Notes under the pieces: generated by a model | Databases searched by the model: none | What the model saw: only the letters and a program-made list of their open reading frames with translations | What the model was told of the DNA's origin: nothing | Source of the DNA: an uncultured Coriobacteriales bacterium | GTDB taxonomy: Bacteria > Actinomycetota > Coriobacteriia > Coriobacteriales > Eggerthellaceae | Assembly (NCBI GenBank): GCA_946892075.1 | Contig: CAMPNZ010000001.1 | Location: 4,339 to 68,338 of the forward strand | Length of the DNA stretch: 64,000 nucleotides | Reading direction: 5' to 3' | In this document: positions 1-8,243 of the stretch, in pieces | How positions within the stretch are numbered: position 1 is the first letter of the stretch | How the letters are laid out: every line of letters starts with the position of its first letter | Program-made: the position numbers and the translations under genes

Positions 1-1
1 G

Positions 2-1270
2 CTGGTATCGGAGCCTGCAAACACGCGTCTGCGCAGTGTGGTTGACTTGGTGAAGAATTCCGAAGCGCATAAATCGAAGCAGCAATCGCGCTTCGAGCAG
101 TTTGCCTCGCAAATGGTTCCGTGGAACTTTGCGCTTGCAGGCGGTGTTGGCGCGCTTACGGGCAATGTGTCGAAAGCTTCCGCCGCGCTGATGGTTGACT
201 ATTCGTGCGGAATGCGTTTAACCTCGTCAATCGCCGTTTTAAGCGCCATGCGCGCCTGTGCATCCATGGGCTTTACGGTACGCGGCTCGCGCTATTTCGA
301 CGCGCTTGCTCACGCCGACACCATCGTGTTCGACAAAACGGGCACCATCACGGAAGCTTCGCCAACGGTTACGCGCGTGCTTGCGTTTGGATCGTGGAAC
401 GAAACCGAGGTGCTGCGTTTTGCAGCGTGCCTTGAGGAACATTTCCCGCATCCTGTTGCGCGTGCTGTGGTTAACGCCGCAGCTGAGAAGCACCTGAACC
501 ACCGCGAGCGCCATGCCGACGTTGAGTACATTGTGGCGCACGGCATTGTGTCGTCGCTTGACGGAAAGCGCGTTGTTATTGGCTCCGAGCATTTCGTGGT
601 AGAAGACGAAGGCGTGGAAATTTCTGCAAAGCAGCGTGCGCGCATTGACGAGGAAACAAAGGGCTCGTCGCCGTTGTTCCTGGCAGTTGACGGAAAACTG
701 GTTGGCGTACTGGGCATTACCGATCCGCTGAAGCCGGGCGTTAAGCTTGCGCTTGATAAGCTGCGCCGCATAGGCGTGAAGCGCATTATTATGCTGACGG
801 GCGACAATCATCGTGCTGCAGCGCATATCGCAAGTCAGGCGGGCGTTACCGAGTGGCGCGCGAACTTGTTGCCGCAAGACAAGCACAGTTTCGTGCAAAG
901 CTTGAAAGAGCAAGGTGCGCGCGTGGTGATGGTTGGCGATGGCGTAAACGATGCTCCAGCGCTTGCATGCGCCGATTGCGGCGTTGCGATGGGCTCGGGA
1001 AGTGCGGTTGCGCGTGAAGCGGCCGACATTACGCTTACGAACGGCAACATCGACGCGCTGTGCAACATCATTTTGCTTTCGCGCGAGTTGATGAAGCGCA
1101 TGAACACCTCATTTGCGCAGGTTATGGGCTTGAACACGCTGTTTATGGCACTGGGCATTTTGGGGATTGTGACGCCGCAAACGTCGTCGTTGCTGCATAA
1201 TTCGACCACCATTGGACTGTCGATTTTGTCGGGACGTCGCTACAAGACGCAAAAGCGCGCGATGCAGTAG
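2..1270 (+). CDS. Heavy-metal P-type ATPase, C-terminal part (5' truncated by window)
   Basis: This is the C-terminal two thirds of a P1B-type metal-transporting ATPase. The frame is open to the window edge, and the GTG at 38 is internal rather than a start. Visible in order are the end of the actuator domain, two membrane segments, the phosphorylation motif DKTGT (Asp codon at 332), the hinge LTGDN, the motif GDGVNDAPAL near 940-970 and the final membrane pair. The membrane motif that normally reads CPC or SPC is SCGMR (codons from about 203) inside VDYSCGMRLTSS. SC-type motifs occur in some Firmicutes and Actinobacteria P1B pumps, so the metal cannot be named. A hairpin with a T-run follows at 1335-1369. 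The family call is secure; the substrate is unknown. Confidence 0.9.
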   Translation: MVSEPANTRLRSVVDLVKNSEAHKSKQQSRFEQFASQMVPWNFALAGGVGALTGNVSKASAALMVDYSCGMRLTSSIAVLSAMRACASMGFTVRGSRYFDALAHADTIVFDKTGTITEASPTVTRVLAFGSWNETEVLRFAACLEEHFPHPVARAVVNAAAEKHLNHRERHADVEYIVAHGIVSSLDGKRVVIGSEHFVVEDEGVEISAKQRARIDEETKGSSPLFLAVDGKLVGVLGITDPLKPGVKLALDKLRRIGVKRIIMLTGDNHRAAAHIASQAGVTEWRANLLPQDKHSFVQSLKEQGARVVMVGDGVNDAPALACADCGVAMGSGSAVAREAADITLTNGNIDALCNIILLSRELMKRMNTSFAQVMGLNTLFMALGILGIVTPQTSSLLHNSTTIGLSILSGRRYKTQKRAMQ

Positions 1271-1334
1271 TACGTGCGCTGCTTGCGCGAAGGCGCGGGC
1301 CTGTTACGCACACAACTGATGAACAGTATAAAAG

Positions 1335-1369
1335 AGGTACGGTATGCAGAAATGCGCTGTACCTTTTTT
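1335..1369 (+). terminator. Rho-independent terminator after the P-type ATPase
   Basis: A stem begins AGGTAC and closes GTACCT, with further partial pairing inside, and runs straight into TTTTTT. It lies 65 bases after the ATPase stop and before the rpsB promoter region. Confidence 0.75.
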
Positions 1370-1590
1370 GTGCGCGCTCGCACCCGTTCCCCATGCTTTA
1401 CCTGCGTATATGCATCGTTGTGGAAAACTCGCGTAAACGCAAAAACACGCACTTTTTTGTTTCATTTTGCGGTAAAATTCAAAGGCTGTTTTTATTACAC
1501 ATGCTGGTGTTACTAAGCGCTGCCCGTGGCTTGAAAAAGTTGCAGCGTAAGGGTTTGACCACCGGCAGAGGACTAACGAATGGAGTAACA
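1370..1590 (+). promoter_or_regulatory. rpsB leader with candidate promoter
   Basis: This is an untranslated stretch before rpsB. GGTAAAAT at 1471-1478 matches a -10 element (TAAAAT 1473-1478) and resembles the GGTAAAAT/GGTACAAT boxes ahead of veg and the NifU gene. No convincing -35 is visible. About 110 bases of leader follow, long enough for S2 autoregulation, but I cannot identify a known leader fold. The ribosome site is GGAG at 1582. Confidence 0.45.
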
Positions 1591-2376
1591 ATGGAAAAAA
1601 TCAGTATTCAAACCCTGCTTGAAGCAGGCGCGCACTTCGGCCATCAGGCACGTCGCTGGAACCCAAAAATGAAACCTTACATTTTTGGCAAGCGCGGCGA
1701 CATCTATATTTTCGACCTTAAGAAAACGCTCATTGGCCTTGATAACGTATACACATTTGTGTCGCAGCTGGCTAAAAAAGGCGGCACGGTGCTGTTCGTA
1801 GGCACGAAAAAACAAGCTCAGGAAGCTGTTGCCGATGCTGCTAATCGTTGCGGCATGCCGTATGTGAATTCTCGCTGGTTAGGCGGTATGCTTACCAACT
1901 TCGTTACTATTCGCTCACGCGTGAAGCGCATGGAAGAGCTTGAAGCGATGGACGCTGACGGTCGCATGGCTGTTCTTCCTAAAAAAGAGCAAATTTTGCT
2001 GCATAAAGAGCTTGCGAAATTGCAAACAAACTTAAACGGTATTCGCTCGATGACACGCACTCCTGACGCGGTGTTTGTTGTTGATACTAATCGTGAAAGC
2101 TTGGCTGTTCACGAGGCTCGTCGCCTGGGCTTAAGCGTTGTTGGTACCCTTGATACCAACTGCGACCCTGATGATGTCGATTACGGCATTCCTGCAAATG
2201 ACGATGCTATTCGTGCGGTTTCGCTGTTCACGAATTTTGTTGCCGAGGCTGTTATTGCTGGTACCGGCACACAAGTAACCGCTGAAGAAATGGAAGCGGC
2301 AACTCAGGAAGCCGCCGCTGCTGCTGACGCTGCGGAAGCTGACGCCGCTGCTGAACAGGCAACTCCTGAGGCATAA
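1591..2376 (+). CDS. rpsB: 30S ribosomal protein S2
   Basis: Ribosomal protein S2 binds the small subunit and helps recruit S1 and mRNA. The protein begins MEKISIQTLLEAGAHFGHQ, the canonical S2 N-terminus, and contains the S2 signatures RWLGGMLTNF and the PDAVFVVDTN segment. It is 261 residues long, with an Ala/Glu-rich C-terminal tail common in actinobacterial S2. The start is the ATG at 1591 with GGAG at 1582-1585; the frame extends upstream but has no S2 sequence there. It is followed 33 bases later by tsf, the universal S2/EF-Ts pair. Both probably share one transcript ending at the terminator at 3298. Confidence 0.98.
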   Translation: MEKISIQTLLEAGAHFGHQARRWNPKMKPYIFGKRGDIYIFDLKKTLIGLDNVYTFVSQLAKKGGTVLFVGTKKQAQEAVADAANRCGMPYVNSRWLGGMLTNFVTIRSRVKRMEELEAMDADGRMAVLPKKEQILLHKELAKLQTNLNGIRSMTRTPDAVFVVDTNRESLAVHEARRLGLSVVGTLDTNCDPDDVDYGIPANDDAIRAVSLFTNFVAEAVIAGTGTQVTAEEMEAATQEAAAAADAAEADAAAEQATPEA

Positions 2377-2409
2377 GCGCTCTATAAGGTTTTAACGAAA
2401 GGATATAAG

Positions 2410-3270
2410 ATGGCTGCTATTACTGCTGCTATGGTAAAAGAACTTCGCGAGATGACAGGCGCTGGCATGATGGAATGCAAGAAAGCCTTAAGCGAAGTTG
2501 ACGGCAATATGGAAGCTGCGGTAGATGTTTTGCGCACACGTGGTTTGGCTGCAGCTGCTAAAAAGGCTGGTCGCGCAACCGACGAGGGCACCATTTGCGC
2601 GCTTGTTGCCGATGACGGCAAAAGCGGTGTTGTGCTTGAGCTGAATTGCGAAACCGACTTCGTTGGCATGAACGAAAAGTTCAAGGCGTATGCTTCTCGC
2701 ATTGCTGCTATCGCGCTTGCTCACAACTGCTCCGACGTTGAACAGCTGAAAGGTTTAAGCGATGGCACCGATACGGTAAACGACATTATCACCGACGCAG
2801 TTCACGTGTTGGGCGAGAATGTAAATTTGTCGCGCGTACAGGTACTTTCGGGTGCTGCATGCACATCCTACATTCACATGGGTGGCAAAATTGGCGTATT
2901 GACGCTGTTCGACGTAGAAGGCATCGATCCTACGAATGCCGATTTCGTAGCCTATGGCCGCAACGTATGTATGCAGGTAGCTGCGGTAAACCCTGTGTCT
3001 GCGAATCGCGAGTCGGTAGACAGCGCAACCGTTGAGCATGAGCGATCCATTTATGTTGCTCAAGCTGCTGAATCGGGTAAACCGGAAGCTATTCAGCACA
3101 AAATTGCTGAAGGCCGCCTTGAGAAGTTCTTCAAAGAGAATTGCTTAAGCGAGCAAGATTACGTGAAGAACCCCGATCAAACGATTTCCGAGTACACGCA
3201 GGAAGTTGCTAAACAGCTGGGCGGCAAAATTGCCATTAACAGCTTTGTTCGTTTCTCATTAGGCGAATAA
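2410..3270 (+). CDS. tsf: Elongation factor Ts
   Basis: EF-Ts is the guanine-nucleotide exchange factor for EF-Tu. The 286-residue protein has the N-terminal UBA-like helix bundle with MVKELREMTGAGMMECKKAL and the core motif LNCETDFVGMNEKF that contacts EF-Tu. The ribosome site AAAGGATATAAG precedes the ATG. It is cotranscribed with rpsB and followed by a strong terminator. The usual next genes, pyrH and frr, are not here; murA follows instead. Confidence 0.98.
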   Translation: MAAITAAMVKELREMTGAGMMECKKALSEVDGNMEAAVDVLRTRGLAAAAKKAGRATDEGTICALVADDGKSGVVLELNCETDFVGMNEKFKAYASRIAAIALAHNCSDVEQLKGLSDGTDTVNDIITDAVHVLGENVNLSRVQVLSGAACTSYIHMGGKIGVLTLFDVEGIDPTNADFVAYGRNVCMQVAAVNPVSANRESVDSATVEHERSIYVAQAAESGKPEAIQHKIAEGRLEKFFKENCLSEQDYVKNPDQTISEYTQEVAKQLGGKIAINSFVRFSLGE

Positions 3271-3297
3271 CTGCTTTTTGCTGTTACGTTTCGAGAG

Positions 3298-3336
3298 AGG
3301 CTGGTTTGCATCGTGCAAGCCAGCCTTTTCTTTTTA
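3298..3336 (+). terminator. Rho-independent terminator of rpsB-tsf
   Basis: A nearly perfect 13-bp stem (AGGCTGG... paired with ...CCAGCCT, one G-U pair) has a 3-base loop and is followed by TTTTCTTTTT. It sits 28 bases after the tsf stop. Confidence 0.92.
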
Positions 3337-3381
3337 TATTCCTACAAGGCGTACGCTGCTGTGCGCGGTGTGCGCGTTTGC

Positions 3382-3390
3382 TGGTATACT
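3382..3390 (+). promoter_or_regulatory. Extended -10 promoter for murA
   Basis: TGGTATACT carries the TGn extension plus the TATACT box. No clear -35 is present, as is usual for extended -10 promoters. It lies 30 bases upstream of the murA start. Confidence 0.6.
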
Positions 3391-3419
3391 AGCAAGTATC
3401 AAAAAAGATAGGTGCTACT

Positions 3420-4697
3420 ATGTCAAGCAATGAAGTTATTGTTGTTACAGGAAATAATACGCTTACGGGCAGTGTTCAGGTATCAGGTGCAAAGAATTCT
3501 GCGCTCAAACTGATTGCCGCTTCTATTTTAGGGAACGGGAAAAGCGTTATCCGCAATGTTCCCGATATTTCAGATATTTCGGTAATGGTGCAGGTGTTAG
3601 CCGCCTTAGGCGCAAACGTTACGCGAAACGATCACTACTTAACTATCGACACGCACGCGGTTGATAAGTACGATACGCCCTACGAGCTGGTAAGTAAGAT
3701 GCGCGCCAGCATTTCTATTTTGGGCCCGTTGATTGCGCGTTTCGGGCGTGCTCACGTTGCCATGCCGGGCGGTTGTCAAATTGGTGCGCGTAAAATTGAC
3801 ATGCACCTCAAAGGCCTTGAAGCGCTTGGCGTGCATTTTAACGTTGAACACGGCTTTTTGAAAGCAACAACGCCCGATGGCTTGCATGGTGCCGAAATCA
3901 TCCTTGATTTCCCCAGCGTGGGCGCAACCGAAAATCTGCTGATGGCAGCCGTGTGCGCCGATGGTATCACGCGCATCGAGAACGCCGCGCGCGAGCCTGA
4001 AATTGAAGATTTGGCGTCGATGCTGTGCAGTATGGGCGCGCACGTAAGCGGTGCGGGCACGTCAACTATCGAAGTGGAAGGCGTGCCGTTTGCGCGTTTG
4101 CACCCGTGCGAGCACACCACCTGCGGCGATCGTATTGAAGCGGGCACGTTTTTGGCGGGCGGGGCGCTTACGGGCGGCCCTGTTACCGTTCACGGCGTAA
4201 ACCCCAACTTTTTGCGCATGGCGCTGATGAAGCTTGAAGCGATGGGTTGCACCATTGAAACCACGCTCGATTCAATTACCGTTTCTCGCAAAACGCCACT
4301 TCAGGCGCTTGATATTCAAACGCTGCCGCATCCAGGTTTTCCGACCGACTTGCAAGCGCAGTTCATGTTGTTGTGTGCGTGCGCGCAAGGTTCGTCGGTC
4401 ATTACCGAAAATGTGTTTGAGAACAGGTTTATGTTTGGCGCTGAGCTGCGGCGCATGGGCGCGCGTATCACAATTGAAGACCATCACGCGCTGGTTGAGG
4501 GTAATTGCGTGTTGCAAGGCGCGCCGGTTACGTCCACCGATTTGCGTGCGGGCGCAGCTTTAGTGCTTGCGGGTATTGTTGCCGAAGGTCAAACGGTTGT
4601 GCACAAAATTGAGCATATCGATCGCGGCTACGAGCATTTTACGGAAAAGTTGAACAGCTTGGGTGCGTGCGTGAAGCGCGTTCAGGTGTGCGACTAG
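3420..4697 (+). CDS. murA: UDP-N-acetylglucosamine 1-carboxyvinyltransferase (MurA)
   Basis: MurA transfers enolpyruvate from PEP to UDP-GlcNAc, the first committed step of peptidoglycan synthesis, in the cytoplasm. The 425-residue protein has the two inside-out alpha/beta domains of the EPSP synthase family. The substrate-binding lysine lies in SGAKNSALK (Lys25). The catalytic-loop cysteine is present in MPGGCQIGARKIDMH (Cys119), so a fosfomycin-sensitive, Cys-type enzyme is expected. The ATG at 3420 has AGGTG upstream and its own extended -10 promoter. The next gene starts within 20 bases, so the two are probably cotranscribed, both acting on the cell envelope. Confidence 0.97.
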   Translation: MSSNEVIVVTGNNTLTGSVQVSGAKNSALKLIAASILGNGKSVIRNVPDISDISVMVQVLAALGANVTRNDHYLTIDTHAVDKYDTPYELVSKMRASISILGPLIARFGRAHVAMPGGCQIGARKIDMHLKGLEALGVHFNVEHGFLKATTPDGLHGAEIILDFPSVGATENLLMAAVCADGITRIENAAREPEIEDLASMLCSMGAHVSGAGTSTIEVEGVPFARLHPCEHTTCGDRIEAGTFLAGGALTGGPVTVHGVNPNFLRMALMKLEAMGCTIETTLDSITVSRKTPLQALDIQTLPHPGFPTDLQAQFMLLCACAQGSSVITENVFENRFMFGAELRRMGARITIEDHHALVEGNCVLQGAPVTSTDLRAGAALVLAGIVAEGQTVVHKIEHIDRGYEHFTEKLNSLGACVKRVQVCD

Positions 4698-4703
4698 CAA
4701 GGG

Positions 4704-6215
4704 GTGAGAGGTGCTGTGTTTCAAAAAAAGGTTAATCTGCGTTTAGGAAAGCGAGCTACCAAAGCGGAGTCTGAAACGCTTGGTTCGCGTAATCCTTTAT
4801 CGCATGGAAAACATGCAGCGCCATCTTCCCGTTCTCCTTTTCGGAGACACTTTTCAAAACGAAAGCAACAGAGCACAAGCGATACCTGTGACATAGGAAA
4901 CTTGGTAAGTTTTGATGCGCGTTCACGTGCTGAACAGCGTGCGTCCCTGCGCGTAAAAAACCACGCAAGCCGCCGCGTGCGCAAGCCACGGACGTGGGCG
5001 CTGCCTATCGTTGTTGTGTTGCTGGTTGTTATTGTTGGCGCAGGTATTGGCGCAGGTTACGGCTTCTACGCCATTTCGGTTCGCTCGAACGAATCCATTC
5101 AAAGTGGCAACATCAAGCAAGCGCTTACACCGCCAAAAAACAAAAATGCCAGCATTGTGCTGCTGAACGTGACGCTTCCGCAAGAAACCTACACCGGCTT
5201 GCCCGATCATACCTCGCTGCTTGCGCTGCTGCGCGTCGATGCCAAGCAGCAGACGTTTCGCATTCTTAGCTTGCCGTATTTTGCGTACCTGAAAGGGCGC
5301 CAGGATAATTCGCTTGCGCATGCAGCTCAGCGCGGCGACGATGCGCTTATTCGTGCCGTAACCATTATGACAGGCGTTCCCGTGAATCACTATATGGCCA
5401 TTTCAGGCCCGCAATTTGCGGAACTTGTTGACACGCTGGGTGGCATTTCCGCTACCTTGCCGAAAGACGTTGACGACCCCTTTGCCGGCTGGCGTTTTCT
5501 TCATGCTGGCGCCCAGACCTTAGACGGCTACGACACCTTGGTGTGGGCGCGCGCGACCAATTTCCCGAAGGCGCTGCAAACGCAGGCGGAAAATCAGGCT
5601 ATGCTGGTGAAAGCGCTGTTCAAGCGCTTGTGCGACCAAACGAACGGGCGCAGCATTGGGCAGTCGGTTGATGCGTTGCAGAAATATGTGCGCTCGGATA
5701 TGCCCAGTAACGATATTCGCACGATGATTGAAGCGGCTGCGAGTATTGATGCTTCGGGCTGGGAAGCACATTCGCTACCTGGGGAAACGGTAGGTGAGTT
5801 GAATCCGCAGGCGCCTCAGAGTGCCTTTGTGGTGTACGAGAAACAAACAAACCAGCTTGTGAATTGCTTTTTGGCCGATGCACCTGCGGATCGATCTGCT
5901 GAAGTACACAGCGACGTTGACGTGTCAAGCTTTTCGATAGAGGTACAAAACGGCACGTCAAAGGCAGGGATAGGAAAGGAAGTTGGCGACTATCTGGTGT
6001 CGCGCAACTGTTCGGTGGCGGCAGTTGGCAATGCTGAGCAGCCCATTTTTAAGGAAACGCTGGTGGTGTATCAGCCTGGATTCCAGGATGAGGCGAATGC
6101 TGTTGTTTCGCTACTTGGTTTTGGGCGCAGTGTGAAAAACGTTGGCTATTACACGATGAACAGTTCCGTGCTGGTAATTGTGGGAAGCGACAATGAGCGG
6201 CTGCCTCGCACGTAA
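4704..6215 (+). CDS. LytR-CpsA-Psr family protein with LytR_C domain, degenerate active site
   Basis: LCP proteins attach wall polymers to peptidoglycan. This ~500-residue protein has a basic cytoplasmic N-terminus (about 95 residues), one membrane helix (ALPIVVVLLVVIVGAGIGAG), an extracellular LCP-like domain (roughly residues 145-310) and a C-terminal LytR_C domain beginning near FSIEVQNGTSKAGIG. The fold markers ISGPQFAELVDTLGGI and AGAQTLDGYDTLVWARA are clear. However, the charged catalytic and lipid-binding residues of the family are changed: DHTS replaces the RSD region, LPYFAY replaces the IPRD motif, and ARATN replaces the RSR motif. It may therefore be a non-catalytic paralogue. A GTG at 4716 with GAGAGG upstream is an alternative start 12 bases downstream. 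Confidence 0.82.
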   Translation: MRGAVFQKKVNLRLGKRATKAESETLGSRNPLSHGKHAAPSSRSPFRRHFSKRKQQSTSDTCDIGNLVSFDARSRAEQRASLRVKNHASRRVRKPRTWALPIVVVLLVVIVGAGIGAGYGFYAISVRSNESIQSGNIKQALTPPKNKNASIVLLNVTLPQETYTGLPDHTSLLALLRVDAKQQTFRILSLPYFAYLKGRQDNSLAHAAQRGDDALIRAVTIMTGVPVNHYMAISGPQFAELVDTLGGISATLPKDVDDPFAGWRFLHAGAQTLDGYDTLVWARATNFPKALQTQAENQAMLVKALFKRLCDQTNGRSIGQSVDALQKYVRSDMPSNDIRTMIEAAASIDASGWEAHSLPGETVGELNPQAPQSAFVVYEKQTNQLVNCFLADAPADRSAEVHSDVDVSSFSIEVQNGTSKAGIGKEVGDYLVSRNCSVAAVGNAEQPIFKETLVVYQPGFQDEANAVVSLLGFGRSVKNVGYYTMNSSVLVIVGSDNERLPRT

Positions 6216-6580
6216 GTGGCGCGGGTGCGCGGCGTGTGAGGCGTGAGGCGCGCGGGTGCGCGGCGTGTGCGAGGCGTGCGTGGCGCGTGTGAGGCGCTTG
6301 CGCGTGAACGGATCTGTTGCGCCGCGTTCGTAACCCGAACCTGCCATGTAAGCGCAGGTAAGGCGCGTGTTGGGCGCAGGTAAAGCAGCCGTTTGCAGCA
6401 TAAGTATCTAAATGGTAGCACTTTGCAGGCGCGCACCGTAAAGCCTGTGCGCTGTGGTACAATTTTTCCGATTTCAAGAATGCGCTGGTAGCGCGTGCAA
6501 TTCCGCACAGCGTATCCGTTGCGTGCGCGTTCTAAGACGAGTGAGAGCAGCGCCCCAGGTGCGCTGGCGAGAGGAATAGT
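6216..6580. other. GC-rich low-complexity intergenic DNA with a NifU-gene promoter
   Basis: There is no gene here. An 18-bp perfect repeat (GCGGGTGCGCGGCGTGTG) occurs at 6221-6238 and 6252-6269 inside a GCGTGTGAGGCG-rich stretch. The distal half holds the promoter of the following gene. Confidence 0.7.
6455..6463 (+). promoter_or_regulatory. Extended -10 promoter for the NifU-domain gene
   Basis: TGGTACAAT (TGn plus TACAAT) lies about 118 bases before the start codon and closely resembles the murA and veg boxes in this window. Confidence 0.5.
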
Positions 6581-6811
6581 ATGGTAGATAAAAATGAAGT
6601 TCAAACAGTGCTCGATTTAATTCGTCCCAGCCTGATTGCCGATGGCGGCGACGCCACCTTGCTTGATATTTCGGAAGACGGCGTTGTAACTGTGCAGCTT
6701 ACGGGCGCGTGCAATGGTTGCCCGCTGTCTGCGATGACGCTTGCACATGGTATCGAGCGTATTTTGAAGGAACGCGTCGAAGGCGTCACGCGCGTTGTTG
6801 CTGCTGAATAA
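6581..6811 (+). CDS. NifU-like C-terminal domain protein (Fe-S cluster scaffold)
   Basis: This is a single-domain, 76-residue NifU C-terminal protein, the Nfu type that holds a labile [4Fe-4S] cluster for transfer to client enzymes. The cluster motif CNGCPLS (Cys44, Cys47) is intact, preceded by the typical PSLIADGGDATLLDI. GAGAGGAATAGT precedes the ATG. It stands alone between low-complexity spacers. Likely clients in this window include the formate dehydrogenase and the activase, but nothing links it to them specifically. Confidence 0.93.
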   Translation: MVDKNEVQTVLDLIRPSLIADGGDATLLDISEDGVVTVQLTGACNGCPLSAMTLAHGIERILKERVEGVTRVVAAE

Positions 6812-7349
6812 ACGCTTGTTTAGCTGGAGAAATGCGGCGCGCTGCTGGGTGTGCCGCTTGTTGCTTTGCGCCTGTCGTGTGTGCCCGTCGTGCGCGCCTT
6901 GCGTGTTGCGCCTGTCGTGCGTGCCGCATACGATTACCTGCACATAGTTTTGCTCTTGGTTCATAAAAACCGCTTTTTGATTACCTATTACCGTTTCATG
7001 TGCGCATCTTTCGCGCGTTCATTGGTTCCATTCATTCCGCTTTGTAATATTTCTAACTACCTTGCTTCGTTCTGTTTCCGTTTCGCCTACCTTCCTTGCT
7101 GCGTTTTGTTTTCGCTTCCGTTCACTAAAGATAATCAACACAATGTTTAATATTTTTTCATGCTCCGTGTATCTTTTTCAGAAAAGAGCGGTAGAATTAT
7201 AGCTGTACAGCCGCGCATACGCATGCTTCTGCGCACAGCATACCTGCGCGTTCTACCGTTTCGTAAAACGCAAAAATCGTACATTGTAGTGCGCATATGC
7301 AAGAATGTGTGCGCAGCAACTTTTCCTGACATAAGGAGCGTGCTTAATA
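6812..7349. other. Intergenic region before tetR, with short repeats and a palindrome
   Basis: No coding sequence is seen. TGCGCCTGTCGTG occurs twice 40 bases apart (6867 and 6907) in low-complexity DNA. From 6940 to 7150 the + strand is pyrimidine-rich and AT-rich. Near the regulator there is a 10-bp palindrome GCTGTACAGC at 7202-7211, inside an 8-bp inverted repeat CGGTAGAA/TTCTACCG (7189-7196 and 7251-7258). These are candidate operator sites for the adjacent TetR protein. AAGGAG at 7333 is the ribosome site. Confidence 0.5.
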
Positions 7350-8201
7350 ATGCCACACAACGCAAGCCCCGCCAGCAACACCAACGGCGCTGCAACCGAA
7401 TCTTCCAACTCCTTTCCAGAAAACGACACTGTGTACAGGAGCGCGTCCGATCCTGTGAATGGCACCGCACCCGCAAGTAGCGACACAGCTGCGTCCGTGT
7501 CCGAGCCCACACCCGCTCCCACACCCGAACCCGGCACCGCGTCCGAGCCTGCGAACCACTCCCAGTACGCACTCGAAAGTGAGTTCCTTGCGGAAAGCGA
7601 TGTTCCTCTTGATAGGCGCATCGCGAAATCGCGCGAGGCGCTGCGCTGCGCGTTCATCAGCCTTTTGCAAGAGCAGGGTTTTGACGCCATTACCATCAAC
7701 GATTTATGCGCCACCGCTGGCATCAATCGAACGACGTTTTACAACCATTTCAAAGACAAAGATCAGCTGCTTTCGTATTTTGAGCAGGACGTTTTGAAGC
7801 GCCTTGAGGCGTTTCAGCCGCGCATTGCAAGCCTTGGCGTGGCCGAACTGTTCGCGTGTTCGTTAACCAAGCGTCCGCCCCGCGCGCTTATCGACCTGTT
7901 TGCCCTGTTGGGAAGCGAGGGCGATCTGCTGTATGCGCTGCTTGGCGACGGGGGCGACCCGGCATTTGCGCGCGCGTTAAACGAGGTGGTGTGCGTGAAC
8001 ATTGTGCGTTCCGTTCTGCACAAAAAATACCGCGAACACCCCAGCGTTTTCGTAGAGTATTACATTTCTTTTTATGCAACGGCGTATTTGGGCGTCATTA
8101 CGCGCTGGATTTTAACGGGGCGGCGCGAAAGTGCCGAAGAAATGGCGCGCATCTGCATGCGACTTTTGTTCATTCGACCTGGTGAATCGATACGATTGTA
8201 A
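7350..8201 (+). CDS. TetR/AcrR-family regulator with long disordered N-terminus
   Basis: This 283-residue protein starts with about 85 residues rich in Ala, Ser, Pro and Thr that match nothing recognisable. They are followed by a TetR DNA-binding domain (SREALRCAFISLLQEQGFDAITINDLCATAGINRTTFYNHF in separate helices, about residues 93-133). The C-terminal ligand domain resembles the TetR_C type seen in DhaS-like regulators. The gene lies 42 bases before the activase gene in the same direction, so control of that gene or of itself is the simplest guess. The N-terminal extension is one of many low-complexity additions in this window. The inducer is unknown. Confidence 0.85.
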   Translation: MPHNASPASNTNGAATESSNSFPENDTVYRSASDPVNGTAPASSDTAASVSEPTPAPTPEPGTASEPANHSQYALESEFLAESDVPLDRRIAKSREALRCAFISLLQEQGFDAITINDLCATAGINRTTFYNHFKDKDQLLSYFEQDVLKRLEAFQPRIASLGVAELFACSLTKRPPRALIDLFALLGSEGDLLYALLGDGGDPAFARALNEVVCVNIVRSVLHKKYREHPSVFVEYYISFYATAYLGVITRWILTGRRESAEEMARICMRLLFIRPGESIRL

Positions 8202-8243
8202 GCGTTTCATTCACACGAGATGAAATCAGACGAGATGAATTGA

